Part shown: piece after piece, positions 34,152 through 47,618 of the stretch
Layout: each line of letters opens with the position of its first letter
How positions within the stretch are numbered: the stretch's first letter is position 1
DNA from: Prauserella shujinwangii
Lineage (GTDB): Bacteria > Actinomycetota > Actinomycetes > Mycobacteriales > Pseudonocardiaceae
NCBI RefSeq assembly: GCF_003001955.1
Contig: NZ_PVNH01000009.1
Coordinates: 124,001-188,000 of the forward strand
Direction of reading: 5' to 3'
Length of the DNA: 64,000 bases
Position numbers and translations under genes: made by a program
The notes under the pieces: model-generated
What the model was told of the DNA's origin: nothing
What the model saw: the letters and a program-made list of their open reading frames with translations, nothing else
Databases searched by the model: none

Positions 34152-37100
34152 ATGTCGGATGCTCCGCTCACGAGCGCCCAGTCCGGAATCTGGCTGGCAC
34201 ACCGGATCGAACCGGACGACCCGGTCTACAACATCGCCTGGTACGCCGACCTCCGCGGCGACTTCGACCTCGATCGGCTCGCCACGGCGACCCGGCAGGC
34301 GATCGGCGAGGCCGAGTGTGTGCACGTGCGGTTCACCGGCACCGGGGAGCGGCCGAGGCAGGTGCCCGCACCCGCCGACCCCGCACCCGGACGGCTCGAC
34401 TTCACCGCCGAGCCGGATCCGGAGGCGGCCGCGGTGGAGTGGATGCGAGCCGACCGGCTCCGGCCGGCCGACCCGGAGCGGGGGCCGCTGTTCCGGCACG
34501 CCCTGCTCCGGGTCGCCGCCGACCGGATCTGGTGGTACCAGCGGTATCACCACCTCGTGATGGACGCCTACGGCTGCCTGCTGGTCACGCAGCGCGCGGG
34601 GAGCCTGTACGCGGGCGAGGACGGCGTGCCGTTCGGCCCGCTGCGCCGGCTGGTCGGCGCGGACACCGCCTACCGCGCCTCGCGGCAGTACACAGTGGAC
34701 CGGGAGTACTGGCACTCGCGGTTCGCCGACCGCCCGGAGCCCGCCCGGCTCGTGCCGTACGGCGGCGGTGAGGTACGCCGCCGCACGACCGAGCTGCCCG
34801 CCGCGACCACCGCGGCGGTGCGGGAGCTGGCCGCCCGCCAGGGCTCCCGGCTGTCCCGGGTCGTCATCGCGGCGGTCGCGGCCTACACCCAGCGCGCGAC
34901 CGGCGCCAGGGACGTCGTGCTGAACCTCCCGGTGACCGCCCGCGTCGAGGACAGCACCCGCGACGTGCCGGGCATGGTCTCGAACGTGCTGCCGCTGCGC
35001 GTCCCCGTCCATCCGGCGACGACTCCGGCCGCGCTGATCGGCGCGATCGACGTGGCGGTCGCGGAGCTGCTGGCGCACAGCCGGTACCGCGGCGAGGACC
35101 TGGCCAGGGAGCTGGGTCTGCCCGGGGGCATCGCCGAACTCGGTGGCCCCGGGGTCAACGTCATCGGGTTCGGCCGTGACCTGCGGATCGGCGGGCGGCG
35201 TGTGGAGTTCCGGGACCTCGCGCTCGGCCCCGTCTCCGACCTCAACATCACCTGCTACGACCGGGGCCCCGAGGACGGCCTGCTCGTCGAGTTCGACGCC
35301 GCGTGCGCCGACGACCGGCTGGCCGGGCACGAACGCCGCTTCCTCGCGGTGCTCGACGGCCTGCTCGCTCACCCGGATCGCCCGATCGGCGCGCTCGACC
35401 TCGTTGGCGAGGGCGAGCGCACCCGGCTGCTCACCGAGTTCGGCCGCGACGAACGCGCCGTCGACGAGCTGACCTGGCCTGCCGCCTTCGAACGGCAGGT
35501 CCGGAGGGCGCCGGACGCCGTGGCCGTGGTGTGCGAGAGCGAGCGGCTGACCTACGGCGAGCTGAACGCGGCCGCGAACCGGCTGGCGCGCGCGTTGCGG
35601 GCCCGCGGAGTGGACGCCGAGGACATCGTGGCCGTGGCCCTGCCCCGGTCGGCGGATCTCGTCGTCGCCCTGCTCGGCGTGCTCAAGGCGGGGGCAGCCT
35701 ACCTCCCGCTCGACCCCGACCAGCCGCGCGAACGCCTCGAGGCGATCACCGCCGACGCCGACGCCCGGCTGACCCTGTCCACACTGGACCACGACGAGCT
35801 GAGCGCGTACGACGACTCGGATCTCGGCCTGGAGATCGACCTGCGCCAGGCCGCCTACGTCATCTACACGTCCGGCTCCACGGGCAGGCCGAAGGGCGTC
35901 GTCGTCCCGCACGAGGGCATCGGCAGCCTGGTCGCGACCGCCGTCGACCGGCTCGGCGTGGACGCCACCAGCCGGGTGGCCCAGTTCGCGTCCGTGAGTT
36001 TCGACGTGACGGTGTGGGACCTGACGATGTCGCTGTGCGTCGGCGGCCGGGTGATCGTCGTACCCGCCGAGCGGCGCGTACCGGGCCCCGAGCTGACCGG
36101 GTATCTGACCGAGCACGGCGCCACGCACATGATCCTGCCGCCGTCGCTGGTCGCCGCGCTGCCTCCCGGCTGCGCGCTGCCCGAGGGCGGGGTGCTCGTG
36201 GTCGGCACCGAGACCGTGCCCCCGGAGCTGGTGGCCCGCTGGGCGGACCGGATGCGTGTCGTGGCGGCGTACGGGCTCACCGAGGCCACCGTGAACTCGA
36301 CGCTGTGGTCCGCGCGGCCCGGCTGGACCGGCCCGGTGCCGATCGGCAGGCCCGACCCCAACACCCGCTGTTACGTGCTGGACTCCGCGCTGCGCCCCGT
36401 CGGCATCGGCGAGGTGGGCGAGCTCTACGTCGGCGGTCGCGGGCTCGCCCGCGGCTACCTCGGCAGGCCGGGGCTGACCGCGGAACGGTTCGTCGCCGAC
36501 CCGTTCGGGGCGCCGGGCGCGCTGATGTACCGGACCGGCGACCGGGTGCGCTGGTCGCGAGCCGGGGACCTCGAGTTCCTCGGCCGGGTCGACGACCAGG
36601 TCAAGATCCGCGGGCACCGGGTGGAGCCCGGCGAGGTCGAGGCCGCCCTGCTGACGCACCCGGACGTGGCACAGGCCGCCGTGGTCGCGCGCGAGGACCA
36701 CCGCCGCGTACGCCGCCTCGTCGCCTACACCGTCGGCGACGCGAAGCCCGGCGCGTTGCGGACCTTCCTCGCCGGCGCGCTGCCGGACTACCTGGTGCCC
36801 TCGGTGTTCGTGTCCCTCTCCGGCACGATGCCGGTGACCCCGAACGGCAAGATCGACAAGCGGGCGCTGCCGGACCCCGACTGGACCGCGCTGGCCGGGG
36901 ACGCCGAACCGGCGACACCGCGCGAGCGAACGCTGGCGGCCCTGGTCGCCCAGGTGCTCGACCTGCCGAGTGTGGGCGTGCACGACAGCTTCTTCGAGCT
37001 GGGCGGCGACAGCATCGTGGCGATCCGGCTGGTGAACCTGGCCCGCGCCGCGGGACTCGCGCTCACGCCCCGCGACGTGTTCCGTCTCCGTACCGTGGCC

Positions 37101-40100
37101 GCGCTCGCCGAGGTGGCCGGGGTGCCGGAGACCGCGGCCGAGGTGAGCCTCGACGACGACGCGCTGCCCGTGTCACCGCTGCAGGAGGGCTTCTTCTTCC
37201 ACTCGGCGTTCGACGACACGGACTCCTACGTCGTGCAGCAGGTCGTCGAGCTGACCGGCGACGTCGACCCGGTGGCGCTGCGCCGCACGCTGCAGGGTGT
37301 GCTGGACCGGCACCCGCTGCTGCGTGCCGGGTTCCGGCAGCTGCCCGACGGCCGGGTCGTGCAGCGGCTCGCCGACCGAGTGGAGCTGCCGTGGCGGGAG
37401 GCCGACGACGTGGACACCGCGCTCGCGCGGGACCGCGCCGAGGGCTTCGACCTGGCCACCCCGCCGCTGCTGCGCGCCACCCTGGCCGGCTCGCGGCTGG
37501 TGCTGACCCTGCACCACATCATCGCCGACGGCTGGTCGGTGTCGATCATGCTGCGGGACCTGGTGGCCGGGTACACGGGCGAGGAGCCGCCGCCCGCGCC
37601 GGATCCGCGTGGCTACCTGGCGTGGCTCGCCTCCCGTGACCGGGAGTCCGCACGTGCCGCCTGGCGCTCGGCACTGTCCGATGTGGAACCCACCAGGTTG
37701 GTGGAGGAGCCTCCCGGCGCACCGGCGCAGCACGACGTCCGGCTGTCCGAGGAGCTGACGGCTGGCCTCGCCGCGCTCGCCCGCGACCGGGGGCTCACCC
37801 TCGGCACGGTCCTGCACGGCGCGTGGGGACTGCTGCTCGGCGGCCTGACCGGGCGCACCGACGTCGTGTTCGGCAGCACCGTGTCCGGCCGGGGCGCCGC
37901 CGTCCCCGGCATCGAGTCGGCCGCCGGGCTGTTCATCAACACCGTGCCCGTCCGGATGCGCGTGCGCCCGGCCGACACGCTCGCCGGGGCACTGCTGCGC
38001 ATGCAGGACGACCAGGCCACCCTGCTGGACCACCAGCACCTCGGGCTCGCCGAGATCCAGCGCGGCACCGGCGAGCTGTTCGACACGCTCGTGGTGGTGG
38101 AGAACCAGCCGATGCCCGAGCGATCGGGCCCGATCGGCGCGATCGAGGTCCACGACGCCGTGCACTACCCGGTCGCGCTCGTCGCCCACCCCGGACCACG
38201 GCTGCACCTGCGGTTCAAGCACCGCATCGGCGCTGACCGCGCCCGGGACCTCGCGGACCGCTACGTGCGGCTGCTCCGCACGCTCGCCGGGGAGCCCGAC
38301 CTGCCGGTCGCCGCGCTGGACCTGCTCACCGGCCCCGAACACGACCGGCTCGCGCGGCTGAACGCCACCGGAACGGACGTGCCGGACGCCACGCTGGTGT
38401 CCGCGTTCGCCGAGCAGGTCGCCCGCACGCCGGACGCGACGGCGGTGGTGTACGAGCACACGCGACTGTCCTATGCGGAGCTGGACCGGCGCGCCAGCGC
38501 GCTGGCCGCGGTGCTGCGCGCGCGGGGCGCGGGCCCGGAGGCCGTCGTCGCCGTGGCCGTGCCGCGCAGTGCCGAGCTGATGGTCGCGCTGCTCGGCGTG
38601 CTGCGCTCGGGCGCCGCGTACCTGCCGGTGGACCTCGACTACCCGGCCGACCGGGTAGCGTTCATGCTCGCCGACTCCGGCGCCCGGCTCGTCGTGACGC
38701 TGCCCGGCATCGAGCTGCCCGGCGACCTCGACCGGGTGCACGTCGGGGAGACCGCAGGGGACAGCGCGGACAGCGCGGGCAGCGGGGACGCGCCGCCCGC
38801 GCCCGGCCATCCGGCCTACCTGATCTACACGTCCGGCTCCACCGGGCGGCCCAAGGGCGTGGTGGTGACCCACCGCGCCATCGTCAACCGGCTCGCCTGG
38901 ATGCAGCACGCCTACGGGCTCGCGCCGGACGACCGCGTGCTGCAGAAGACCCCGTCCAGCTTCGACGTCTCGGTGTGGGAGTTCTTCTGGCCGCTGCTGC
39001 GGGGCGCCGCCGTGGTGCTCGCCCACCCGGACGGCCACCGCGACCCCGCCTACCTGGCGGAGCTCGTACGGTCCGAGGGCATCACGACCATGCACTTCGT
39101 GCCGTCGATGCTGGCCGCGTTCACCGGCGCCGTGCGGCCGGGCGCGTGGTCGGCGAGCCTGCGCCGGGTGTTCTCCAGCGGGGAGGCGCTGCCCGGCGAG
39201 GTCGCCGCCCGCTGGCGGGAGCTGACCGGGGTGCCGCTGCACAACCTCTACGGCCCCACCGAGGCGGCCGTCGACGTGACGTGGTTCCCGTACACCGGCG
39301 GGGACGAGGTGTCCGTGCCGATCGGGTGGCCGGTGTGGAACACGCGCCTGTACGTGCTCGACGAGCTGCTGCGGCCGGTGCCCGACGGGGTGCCGGGCGA
39401 GCTGTACCTCGCGGGCGTCCAGCTGGCGCGCGGCTACCACGACCGGGCGGGTCTCACCGCGGAGCGGTTCGTGGCGTGCCCGTTCGGCAGGCCCGGTGAG
39501 ACCATGTACCGCACCGGGGATCTGGTGCGGCGGCGCCCGGACGGGGCACTGGAGTACCTGGGCCGCACCGACCGCCAGGTGAAGCTGCGCGGCAACCGTG
39601 TCGAGCTGGGCGAGATCGAGGCCGCGCTGCTCAGGCTGCCCGGGGTCGGGCGGGCGGCGGTGACCGTCCGCGACGGCGCCCTCGTCGGCTACGTCGTGCC
39701 CTCCGGCGCCGAACCGCACCCCGGCGAGCTGCGCGCGGCCCTCGCCGACGCGCTGCCCGCCGGCATGGTGCCGGGCGCGTACGTGGTGCTCGACGACCTT
39801 CCGCTGACGCCGAGCGGGAAGCTCGACCAGCGGGCGCTGCCCGCGCCCGAGGTCGTCACCGGGCCCGCGCGGGAACCCGCGAACGAGCGGGAACGGCTGC
39901 TGTGCGACCTGGTCGCCTCCGTGCTCGAGCTGCCCTCGGTCGGCGTCGACGACGACTTCTTCGTGCTCGGCGGAGACAGCATCACCTCGATCGCCGTGTC
40001 CACCCTGGCCAGGGACCGCGGTCTCGACGTCAGCCCGAGGGACGTGTTCGAGCACCGCACGCCCGCCGCGCTCGCGGCGGCGGTGGGCACCAGCGCGGAG

Positions 40101-43100
40101 CCCGTGCCCGCCGAGCTGGCGCGGGTGGAGCTGACCGGCGACGAGCGGCGGCGCGTGGCCGCGCTGGCGGGCGGTGCGGTCGAGGACGTCTGGCCGCTCT
40201 CGCCCCTGCAGGAGGGCCTGTACTTCCACGCCACCTACGACGAGGCCGCGCTCGACGTCTATCTGTCCCAGGAGACGCTGGACTTCGACCACGCGCTCGA
40301 CGCCGACCGGCTGCGCGCGGCGTGCGCGGCACTGCTGGCGCGCAACCCGAGCCTGCGGGCCGGGTTCGCCAGCGACGGCCTTTCCCGCCCCGTGCAGTTC
40401 GTGGCCACCGAACCCGAGGTGCCGCTCACCGAGGTCGACCTGTCCGGCCTGTCCTGCGACGAGCAGGACGAGCGGGTGGAGCGGCTGCTGGCCGAGGACC
40501 GCAGACGCCGGTTCGACCTGCACCGGCCCCCGCTGTGCCGGCTACTGCTCATCCGGCTTTCCGACGGCCGCGACCGGCTCGTGGTGACCCACCACCTCGT
40601 GCTGTGGGACGGCTGGTCGGCGTGGCTGTTCCTGGAGCAGCTGTTCGAGCTCTACGAGCGCGGCGGCGACCCGGCCGGGCTGCCGGAGCCCGGCACCTAC
40701 CGCGACTACCTGGCGTGGCTGGCCGCGCAGGACGGTGCCGCGGCGCTGGCCGCGTGGCGGGACGCGCTCGCGGGGCTGGCCGAGCCGACGCTGGTCGGAC
40801 CCACCGACCAGGGACGGGAGCCGATGATCCCCGCCGACTTCGACACGGTGCTGCCGAAGGCGGACAGCGACCGGCTGCGTGCCTTCGCCAGGGAGCACGG
40901 GCTCACCCTGAACACGGTGCTGCACGCGGCCTGGGGCTCGATCCTCGCGGCCATGGTCGGCAGGGACGACGTCGTGTTCGGTGCCGCCGTGGCGGGCAGG
41001 CCGGTGGAGGTGCCCAACGTCGGCAGCGTGATCGGCATGTTCCTCAACACCGTGCCCACGCGGGTGTCCTTCGACCCGGCCGAGCCGGTCGCGGGCCTGC
41101 TGCGGCGCCTGCAGGCCGAGCGGGCCGCGCTGATGCCGTACGAGTACGTCGGGCTCGGCGACATCCAGCGTGAGGCGGGCCACCGGAAGCTGTTCGACAC
41201 GCTGTTCGTGCTCCGCACCGCCGACGGCGACGAGCGCGCCGAGCGGCTGCGCGCGCGCCACGGCATCACCAGTGTGTCCAATGTGGACGGAACGCACTTC
41301 CCGCTGACGCTGATCGTCACGCCGGAGGACGAGCTGCGGGTGACGCTGGCCGCGCGGCCCGACCTGTTCGACGAGCGGGCGGCGCGGACCGTCCTGGAGC
41401 GGTTCATCGCGGTGCTGGGCAGGCTCGCGGCCGACCCGGACCAGCCGGTCGCGCGGGTCGGCCTGCTGACCGAGGGCGAACGGCGTGAGCTCGAGGCGGA
41501 GTGGTCCGCGGTGGAGCGGCCGATCGGGGACGAGACCGTGGCCGACCTGCTGGCGGCGCAGGCCGCCCGCACACCGGAGGCGACGGCGCTCGTGTTCGGC
41601 GGCACCACGCTGACGTACGCGGAGCTGGACGCGCGGATCAACCGGCTGGCCCGGTTCCTCCTCGCGCACGGCGCGGGCCCGGAGCGGGTGGTGGCGCTGG
41701 CGCTGCCCCGGTCGATCGACATGGTCGTGGCGTTGTTCGCCGTGTTGCGCACGGGGGCCGCCTACCTGCCGCTCGACCTGGACCACCCCGCCGAGCGGCT
41801 GCGCGCCATGCTCGACGACACGTCCCCCCTCTGCGTCCTGGCTGTGACCGGCAGTGAAGGTGGCCTTCACTGGCCGACGTACCTGCTGGACGGGGAGGGG
41901 GTGCGGGACGAGGTCGAGGGGTACTCCGGGGAGGCGCTGGACGACGCCGAGCGTCCCGCGTTCGCCCGCGGCGTGCCGGACCGGCTGGAGTATCCCGCCT
42001 ACGTCATCTACACCTCCGGCTCGACCGGGCGGCCGAAGGGCGTGGTCACGCCGTACCGCGGCCTGACCAACATGCAGCTCAACCACCGCGGGGAGATCTT
42101 CGGCCCCGCCATCGACGCCGCGGGCGGGCGCAGGCTGCGCATCGCGCACACCGTGTCGTTCGCGTTCGACATGTCCTGGGAGGAGCTGCTGTGGCTCGTC
42201 GAGGGCCACGAGGTGCACGTGTGCGACGAGCAGCTGCGCCGCGACGCCGAGGCGCTCGTGGCGTACTGCGCCGAGCACCGCATCGACGTGGTCAACGTGA
42301 CGCCGACCTACGCGCAGTTGCTGATCGAGCAGGGCCTGCTTCGCGATCACGTGCCACCGCTGGTGCTGCTCGGCGGCGAGGCGGTGTCCGACGCGGTGTG
42401 GACGACGCTCGCCGACACCGAGGGCACCTACGGCTACAACCTGTACGGTCCCACCGAGTACACGATCAACACGCTCGGCGCCTCCACCATGGACAGTGCG
42501 ACGCCCGCGGTGGGCAGGCCGATCCTCAACACGCGTGCCTACGTGCTCGACCGCTACCTCCGCCCGGTGCCGCCGGGCACGCCGGGGGAGCTCTACATCG
42601 CGGGCATCGGGCTCGCCCGCGGCTACCACGACCGGCGAGGGCTCACGGCGGAACGGTTCGTGGCCGACCCGTTCCGGCCAGGCCGGATGTACCGCACCGG
42701 CGACCTGGTGCGGCGCAGGCCCGACGGGATCATCGACTTCCTCGGCCGCACCGACGACCAGGTGAAGATCCGCGGCTACCGCGTCGAGCTCGGCGAGGTG
42801 GAGGCCGCGCTCGCCGAGCACCCCGACGTCCGCCACGCCGCCGTGGTCGCCGACTCCACCACGGCCGTGCGGCGGCTCGTCGGTTACGTCGTGGCCGAGC
42901 GCGAGTTCGACTGGCGCGCGCACCTGAAGGAACGCCTGCCGGGCTACATGGTTCCCTCGGCCGTGGTCGCCGTGCCGGAGCTGCCGCTCACCGTGAACGG
43001 CAAACTCGACGTCAAGGCGCTGCCCGCCCCGGACATCGGGGCGGTGGGGGAGAGCAGGCCACCGCGCACCCGCGCCGAAGAGGTGCTGTGCGAGCTGTTC

Positions 43101-46100
43101 GCCGAGCTGCTCGGCGTGCGGGGCGTCGGCATCGACGACGACTTCTTCGACCTCGGCGGGCATTCGCTGCTCGCCACCCGGCTCGTCAGCCGCGCCCGCG
43201 CCGCGCTGAACGCCGAACTGGCGATCCGGGATCTGTTCGAGGCCCCGACCGTGGCGGAGCTGGTCACCCGCATCGGCCGCCCCGCCCGGCCCGCGCTGGT
43301 GCCCGCCGAGCGGCCGGCCGAGCTGCCGCTCTCCCCGGCCCAGCGGCGGCTGTGGCTGATCCAGCAGCTGGAGAGTTCCGCGGCGGCGTACAACTTCCCG
43401 CTGGTGGTGCGGCTGCGCGGGCGGCTGGACCTCGCCGCGTGGCGGGCCGCGCTCGCGGACGTGGTGGACCGGCACGAGGCGCTGCGCACGGTGTTCGCCG
43501 AACGCGAGGGTGTTCCGTACCAGCGGGTCCTGACCGGAGTCCGGCCGGAGGTGGAGGTCGTGGACGCCGCCGGGGCGCAGGTGCCCGACCTGGTGCGGGA
43601 GGCCGTGTCGCGCCCGTTCGACCTGGCGACCGAGCTGCCGCTGCGCTGCACGGTGCTCCGGCTCGCCGAGGACGAGCACGTGGTCGTGCTGATGCTGCAC
43701 CACATCACCACCGACGAGTGGTCCGACCGGCCGTTCCTGCGCGATCTGTCCACCGCGTACGCGGCCAGGGTCGACGGCGCGGCCCCGGACTGGCCGCCGC
43801 TTCCGGTGCAGTACGCGGACTACGCGCTGTGGCAGGAACGGCTGCTCGACGCGGTCGGCGCCGAGCAGCTCGCGTACTGGGAGTCCACTCTGGACGGGAT
43901 TCCGGAGGAGATCGATCTGCCCGCGGACCGCACCAGGCCGGGCAGGCCGACGTTCCGGGGCGGCTCGGTGGACATCGAGCTGGCGCCGGAGACCGTCGAA
44001 CGGCTGCGCGCGCTCGCGCAGGACACCGGCGCGAGCATGTTCATGGTGCTGCACGCGGCGGTGGCGGCACTGCTGCACCGCATGGGCGCGGGGGAGGACA
44101 TCCCGCTCGGCGCACCCATCGCGGGCCGCACGGACTCCGCCCTCGACGACCTGGTCGGCTTCTTCGTCAACACGCTCGTCCTGCGCACGGACGTCTCCGG
44201 CGCGCCGGGTTTCGCCGAGCTGGTACGGCGGGTCCGCGCGGCCGACCTGGCGGCGTTCTCGCACGCCGACGTGCCGTTCGAGTCGGTGGTCGAGCGGCTC
44301 AACCCGGCGCGCTCGCTCGCGCGGAACCCGCTGTTCCAGGTGATGATCGGCTACCACGTGCGGTCGGGGGAGCCGCTCGAGCTGCCCGGCCTGACCGCCG
44401 AGTTCGTGCCAGGACAGGCCGAGACGGCGAAGTTCGACCTGGTGTTCAGCTTCACCGACCAGCTCGGCACCGGCCGCCTCGGCTGCCGCGTCGAGTACAG
44501 CACGGAGCTGTTCGACGCGGAGACCGCGAGCAGGCTCGGCGAACGGCTCGCGCTGCTCGCCGACACCGTGGCCGCGGCTCCGGACCGGTCGCTGCGCGAG
44601 GTCGACCTGCTGATCGACGACGAGCGGCGGCTCGTGCTGGCGGGCTTCAACGCCACCGAGCGCGTGGTACCGGAGAAGTCGCTGCCGGAACTGTTCGCGC
44701 GGCAGGTCGCCGAGCGGCCCGGCGCGGTGGCCGTGGTCGACCGCTCGGACTCGGTGACCTACGCGGAGCTGAACGCACGGGCCAACCACATCGCCCGGCT
44801 GCTCGCCGGGCACGGGGTGGGCACGGAGGACGTCGTTGGCGTCGCCGTCCCGCGCTCGGTGGACACGATCGCGACCGTGCTGGCCACGCAGAAGCTCGGC
44901 GCCGCCTTCCTGCCGCTGGACCTCACGTACCCGGCCGACCGGCTCGCCTACATGGTCCGGGACTCCGGCGCGAAGGTCGTCGTCACGACCCCGGCCGCGG
45001 GCGGGGCGGTGCCGGACGTCGCGCCGGTGCTGACCCTCCTCGGCGACGATCGGGACGAGTCCGGCGTGGACGCGCCGATGCCCGCGCTGGACCAGGCGGC
45101 GTACGTGATCTACACGTCCGGCTCCACCGGCAGACCCAAGGGTGTCGTCGTGCCGCACGACGGCATCGCGAGCCTCGTCGCCACCGCCGTCGACCGGATG
45201 GGGCTGGAGCCGGACTCGCACGTGCTGCAGTTCGCGTCCGTCGGGTTCGACGTGTTCGTCTTCGAGCTGTCGATGGCGCTGTGCCACGGCGGCAGGCTCG
45301 TGCTGATCCCGGAGGAGGCCAGGGTGGCGGGCCCGGCGCTCACCGACTTCCTGCACGAGCAGCGGGTGACCCATCTGATCCTGCCGCCGTCGCTGGTGTC
45401 CGCGCTGCCGGACGACTGCGCGCTGCCGGACGGCTCGACGATCCTCGTCGGCACCGAGACCGTGCCGCCGGAGCTGATCGAGCGCTGGGCGGGCAGGCTC
45501 AACCTGATCGCGGCCTACGGGCTCACCGAGGCCACGGTGAACTCGACGCTGTGGCCCGCGAAGCAGGGCTGGCAGGGCCCGGTCCCGATCGGACGGCCGG
45601 ACCCGAACACGGTCTGCTACGTGCTGGACTCCGCGTTGCGGCCGGTGCCGCCCGGTGTGGCCGGGGAGCTGTACGTCGCGGGCCGCGGGCTCGCGCGCGG
45701 TTACCTCGGCAGACCGGGGCTCACGGCGGAGCGGTTCGTGGCCAATCCGTTCGGACCGCCGGGTTCCCGGCTCTACCGCACCGGGGACCGGGCGCGGTGG
45801 CGCAGCGACGGGAACATCGACTTCCTCGGCCGCACCGACGACCAGGTGAAGATCCGTGGGTTCCGCATCGAGCTGGGGGAGGTCGAGGCCGCCCTCACCG
45901 CGCTGCCGGGGGTGCGGCAGGCGGCGGTGGTCCCCGACCGCAGGGGAGACATCGTGCGGCTGGTGGGCTACGTGGTCACGGACGAGCCGGTCGAGTGGCG
46001 GGAGCCGCTGCGGGCCGCGTTGCCGGACTACATGGTCCCCGCGCTGGTGATCCGGCTCGACGGGCCACTGCCGCTCACCCCCAACGGCAAGCTCGACCGG

Positions 46101-47618
46101 CGCGCGCTGCCCGCGCCCGACTGGACCGAGCTGACCGGGCAGGCGCGGCCGGTCACCGCCGAGGAGCGCACGCTGGCGCGGCTGTTCGGCGAGATCCTGG
46201 AACTCACCGATGTCGGCGTGCACGACCACTTCTTCGAGCTGGGCGGGCACTCGATGTCGGCCATGCGCCTGCTCGGCCGCATCCGCACGGAACTGGGCGT
46301 CGACCTGACGGTGCGGGACGTGTTCGACGCGCCGACCGTCGCCGGGATCGCCGCCAAGCTCGGCGGGGCGTCGGCGCACCGGCCCGCGCTGGAGCCGCGG
46401 GAGCGGCCCGCGCGGGTGCCGCTGGCCCCGGTACAGCGGTGGGCGTGGCGACGGTACCGCGAGCGGCCGGGGTTCGACCACGCGCTCGCGCTGCGCTCGG
46501 AGACCGAGTTCGACGTCGCCGCGCTCGCGGCCGCGCTGCGGGATGTCGCCGGGCGGCACGAGCCGTTGCGCAGCCGGTTCGCCGAGCGCGACGGTGCCGT
46601 GTGGCAGGAGCTCGGCGCACCGCCGGAGCTGACCGTGGAGTCCGATGTGGACATCGAGATCCGCCTGGCGGAGCTGGCCCGCGACGCGCCCGACCTGACG
46701 GTCGAGCCGCCGCTGCGGGCGAGCCTTCTGGTGGGCGAGTCGGAGCAGGTGCTGCTGCTGGCGATGCACTACCTGGGTGTGGACGAATGGTCGGTGGTGC
46801 CGCTGCTGCGGGATCTCACCGCCGCCTACACGGCCCGGCGTGCGGGCACCGCGCCGGAGTGGGCACCGCTGCCGGTCGGCTACGCGGACTACACCCGGTG
46901 GTCGGTGGAGCTGACGCGCGAGGTCGCCGACCGGCAGTTGGCGTACTGGCTGCGGACGCTGCGCGGCGCGCCGGACATCGCCCTCCCCGGCGCGCGGCCG
47001 GGCGCCGGGGGCGATGCGGACCTGGTCGGCTTCGTGCTCGACGAGGATCTGCACGCCCGGATCGACCGGCTGGGCAGGCGGTACGGCGCGAGCATGTTCA
47101 TGGTGCTGCAGGCCGCGTTCGCGCGGGTGCTCGCCGACCGGGGCGCCGGGACCGACCTGCCGATCGGCACCGCCGTCGCCGGCCGCACCGAGGAGGAGCT
47201 GGCCGGGCTGGTCGGCTGCTTCGTCAACACGGTGGTGCTGCGCACGGACGTCTCCGGCGATCCTTCCTTCCCCGAGTTGTTGCGGCGGGTACGGGCGACC
47301 GGGCTCGCCGCGCTGGACCGGCAGGACGTGCCCTTCGCCGACGTCGTGGCGGAGACGGGCGTGCGGCCGAGGGTGGCGGTACTGCACCACGAGCAGGCCG
47401 GGCTGGCCGACCTGGAGGGCGGGCACGGCTCACTCGAGGCCGTGCCGGCCGCGGCGGCGGACGCCGACCTGACGTTGAGCTTCTACGAACCGCGCGGGAG
47501 CGGGGCCGTGCACTGCTACCTCGGCTACGCGACCGGGGTACTCGACCGGTCCACTGTGGAGGATCTGGCGCGGCGGCTGCACGCACTGCTGGACGAGGAG
47601 ACGAGGAGGAACCCGTGA
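34152..47618 (+). CDS. tetramodular siderophore NRPS, C-A-T-C-A-T-C-A-T-C-A-T-C
   Basis: A 4,488-residue synthetase. C1: [10 protein letters not shown]133. A1 with T1 Ser954 (GGDSI). C2: HHIIADG, H1121. A2 with T2 Ser1943 (GGDSI). C3: HHLVLWDG, H2147. A3 with T3 Ser3005 (GGHSL). C4: HHITTDEWS, near 3183. A4 with T4 Ser4034 (GGHSM). C5: [11 protein letters not shown]4206. Eight-position codes read by alignment to GrsA, plus the A10 Lys: A1 DVWIVGAVNK, A2 DVWHFSLVDK (Ser), A3 DMENLGLINK (N5-hydroxyornithine), A4 DVFILGAVNK. A1 and A4 probably take N5-formyl-N5-hydroxyornithine. C1 opens like EntF ([10 protein letters not shown]) and may acylate residue 1; no TE, so C5 likely releases a diketopiperazine, as described for erythrochelin. 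ATG 34152 follows GGAAGG; GTG 34131 overlapping the previous stop is an alternative. Confidence 0.95.
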   Translation: MSDAPLTSAQSGIWLAHRIEPDDPVYNIAWYADLRGDFDLDRLATATRQAIGEAECVHVRFTGTGERPRQVPAPADPAPGRLDFTAEPDPEAAAVEWMRADRLRPADPERGPLFRHALLRVAADRIWWYQRYHHLVMDAYGCLLVTQRAGSLYAGEDGVPFGPLRRLVGADTAYRASRQYTVDREYWHSRFADRPEPARLVPYGGGEVRRRTTELPAATTAAVRELAARQGSRLSRVVIAAVAAYTQRATGARDVVLNLPVTARVEDSTRDVPGMVSNVLPLRVPVHPATTPAALIGAIDVAVAELLAHSRYRGEDLARELGLPGGIAELGGPGVNVIGFGRDLRIGGRRVEFRDLALGPVSDLNITCYDRGPEDGLLVEFDAACADDRLAGHERRFLAVLDGLLAHPDRPIGALDLVGEGERTRLLTEFGRDERAVDELTWPAAFERQVRRAPDAVAVVCESERLTYGELNAAANRLARALRARGVDAEDIVAVALPRSADLVVALLGVLKAGAAYLPLDPDQPRERLEAITADADARLTLSTLDHDELSAYDDSDLGLEIDLRQAAYVIYTSGSTGRPKGVVVPHEGIGSLVATAVDRLGVDATSRVAQFASVSFDVTVWDLTMSLCVGGRVIVVPAERRVPGPELTGYLTEHGATHMILPPSLVAALPPGCALPEGGVLVVGTETVPPELVARWADRMRVVAAYGLTEATVNSTLWSARPGWTGPVPIGRPDPNTRCYVLDSALRPVGIGEVGELYVGGRGLARGYLGRPGLTAERFVADPFGAPGALMYRTGDRVRWSRAGDLEFLGRVDDQVKIRGHRVEPGEVEAALLTHPDVAQAAVVAREDHRRVRRLVAYTVGDAKPGALRTFLAGALPDYLVPSVFVSLSGTMPVTPNGKIDKRALPDPDWTALAGDAEPATPRERTLAALVAQVLDLPSVGVHDSFFELGGDSIVAIRLVNLARAAGLALTPRDVFRLRTVAALAEVAGVPETAAEVSLDDDALPVSPLQEGFFFHSAFDDTDSYVVQQVVELTGDVDPVALRRTLQGVLDRHPLLRAGFRQLPDGRVVQRLADRVELPWREADDVDTALARDRAEGFDLATPPLLRATLAGSRLVLTLHHIIADGWSVSIMLRDLVAGYTGEEPPPAPDPRGYLAWLASRDRESARAAWRSALSDVEPTRLVEEPPGAPAQHDVRLSEELTAGLAALARDRGLTLGTVLHGAWGLLLGGLTGRTDVVFGSTVSGRGAAVPGIESAAGLFINTVPVRMRVRPADTLAGALLRMQDDQATLLDHQHLGLAEIQRGTGELFDTLVVVENQPMPERSGPIGAIEVHDAVHYPVALVAHPGPRLHLRFKHRIGADRARDLADRYVRLLRTLAGEPDLPVAALDLLTGPEHDRLARLNATGTDVPDATLVSAFAEQVARTPDATAVVYEHTRLSYAELDRRASALAAVLRARGAGPEAVVAVAVPRSAELMVALLGVLRSGAAYLPVDLDYPADRVAFMLADSGARLVVTLPGIELPGDLDRVHVGETAGDSADSAGSGDAPPAPGHPAYLIYTSGSTGRPKGVVVTHRAIVNRLAWMQHAYGLAPDDRVLQKTPSSFDVSVWEFFWPLLRGAAVVLAHPDGHRDPAYLAELVRSEGITTMHFVPSMLAAFTGAVRPGAWSASLRRVFSSGEALPGEVAARWRELTGVPLHNLYGPTEAAVDVTWFPYTGGDEVSVPIGWPVWNTRLYVLDELLRPVPDGVPGELYLAGVQLARGYHDRAGLTAERFVACPFGRPGETMYRTGDLVRRRPDGALEYLGRTDRQVKLRGNRVELGEIEAALLRLPGVGRAAVTVRDGALVGYVVPSGAEPHPGELRAALADALPAGMVPGAYVVLDDLPLTPSGKLDQRALPAPEVVTGPAREPANERERLLCDLVASVLELPSVGVDDDFFVLGGDSITSIAVSTLARDRGLDVSPRDVFEHRTPAALAAAVGTSAEPVPAELARVELTGDERRRVAALAGGAVEDVWPLSPLQEGLYFHATYDEAALDVYLSQETLDFDHALDADRLRAACAALLARNPSLRAGFASDGLSRPVQFVATEPEVPLTEVDLSGLSCDEQDERVERLLAEDRRRRFDLHRPPLCRLLLIRLSDGRDRLVVTHHLVLWDGWSAWLFLEQLFELYERGGDPAGLPEPGTYRDYLAWLAAQDGAAALAAWRDALAGLAEPTLVGPTDQGREPMIPADFDTVLPKADSDRLRAFAREHGLTLNTVLHAAWGSILAAMVGRDDVVFGAAVAGRPVEVPNVGSVIGMFLNTVPTRVSFDPAEPVAGLLRRLQAERAALMPYEYVGLGDIQREAGHRKLFDTLFVLRTADGDERAERLRARHGITSVSNVDGTHFPLTLIVTPEDELRVTLAARPDLFDERAARTVLERFIAVLGRLAADPDQPVARVGLLTEGERRELEAEWSAVERPIGDETVADLLAAQAARTPEATALVFGGTTLTYAELDARINRLARFLLAHGAGPERVVALALPRSIDMVVALFAVLRTGAAYLPLDLDHPAERLRAMLDDTSPLCVLAVTGSEGGLHWPTYLLDGEGVRDEVEGYSGEALDDAERPAFARGVPDRLEYPAYVIYTSGSTGRPKGVVTPYRGLTNMQLNHRGEIFGPAIDAAGGRRLRIAHTVSFAFDMSWEELLWLVEGHEVHVCDEQLRRDAEALVAYCAEHRIDVVNVTPTYAQLLIEQGLLRDHVPPLVLLGGEAVSDAVWTTLADTEGTYGYNLYGPTEYTINTLGASTMDSATPAVGRPILNTRAYVLDRYLRPVPPGTPGELYIAGIGLARGYHDRRGLTAERFVADPFRPGRMYRTGDLVRRRPDGIIDFLGRTDDQVKIRGYRVELGEVEAALAEHPDVRHAAVVADSTTAVRRLVGYVVAEREFDWRAHLKERLPGYMVPSAVVAVPELPLTVNGKLDVKALPAPDIGAVGESRPPRTRAEEVLCELFAELLGVRGVGIDDDFFDLGGHSLLATRLVSRARAALNAELAIRDLFEAPTVAELVTRIGRPARPALVPAERPAELPLSPAQRRLWLIQQLESSAAAYNFPLVVRLRGRLDLAAWRAALADVVDRHEALRTVFAEREGVPYQRVLTGVRPEVEVVDAAGAQVPDLVREAVSRPFDLATELPLRCTVLRLAEDEHVVVLMLHHITTDEWSDRPFLRDLSTAYAARVDGAAPDWPPLPVQYADYALWQERLLDAVGAEQLAYWESTLDGIPEEIDLPADRTRPGRPTFRGGSVDIELAPETVERLRALAQDTGASMFMVLHAAVAALLHRMGAGEDIPLGAPIAGRTDSALDDLVGFFVNTLVLRTDVSGAPGFAELVRRVRAADLAAFSHADVPFESVVERLNPARSLARNPLFQVMIGYHVRSGEPLELPGLTAEFVPGQAETAKFDLVFSFTDQLGTGRLGCRVEYSTELFDAETASRLGERLALLADTVAAAPDRSLREVDLLIDDERRLVLAGFNATERVVPEKSLPELFARQVAERPGAVAVVDRSDSVTYAELNARANHIARLLAGHGVGTEDVVGVAVPRSVDTIATVLATQKLGAAFLPLDLTYPADRLAYMVRDSGAKVVVTTPAAGGAVPDVAPVLTLLGDDRDESGVDAPMPALDQAAYVIYTSGSTGRPKGVVVPHDGIASLVATAVDRMGLEPDSHVLQFASVGFDVFVFELSMALCHGGRLVLIPEEARVAGPALTDFLHEQRVTHLILPPSLVSALPDDCALPDGSTILVGTETVPPELIERWAGRLNLIAAYGLTEATVNSTLWPAKQGWQGPVPIGRPDPNTVCYVLDSALRPVPPGVAGELYVAGRGLARGYLGRPGLTAERFVANPFGPPGSRLYRTGDRARWRSDGNIDFLGRTDDQVKIRGFRIELGEVEAALTALPGVRQAAVVPDRRGDIVRLVGYVVTDEPVEWREPLRAALPDYMVPALVIRLDGPLPLTPNGKLDRRALPAPDWTELTGQARPVTAEERTLARLFGEILELTDVGVHDHFFELGGHSMSAMRLLGRIRTELGVDLTVRDVFDAPTVAGIAAKLGGASAHRPALEPRERPARVPLAPVQRWAWRRYRERPGFDHALALRSETEFDVAALAAALRDVAGRHEPLRSRFAERDGAVWQELGAPPELTVESDVDIEIRLAELARDAPDLTVEPPLRASLLVGESEQVLLLAMHYLGVDEWSVVPLLRDLTAAYTARRAGTAPEWAPLPVGYADYTRWSVELTREVADRQLAYWLRTLRGAPDIALPGARPGAGGDADLVGFVLDEDLHARIDRLGRRYGASMFMVLQAAFARVLADRGAGTDLPIGTAVAGRTEEELAGLVGCFVNTVVLRTDVSGDPSFPELLRRVRATGLAALDRQDVPFADVVAETGVRPRVAVLHHEQAGLADLEGGHGSLEAVPAAAADADLTLSFYEPRGSGAVHCYLGYATGVLDRSTVEDLARRLHALLDEETRRNP

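Noticed and set aside
37168-38395. Epimerisation domain after T1
   Set aside because: The domain has HHIIADGWS and feeds directly into A2; only one ~410-residue domain fits between T1 and A2, and E-type motifs are not seen.
37173-47426. Very long antisense open frames opposite the NRPS (over 1,100 and 2,200 codons)
   Set aside because: They mirror the NRPS codon pattern in high-GC DNA, show Arg/His/Pro/Gly-rich sequence without domains, and lack ribosome sites. The sense strand encodes unmistakable NRPS domains throughout.
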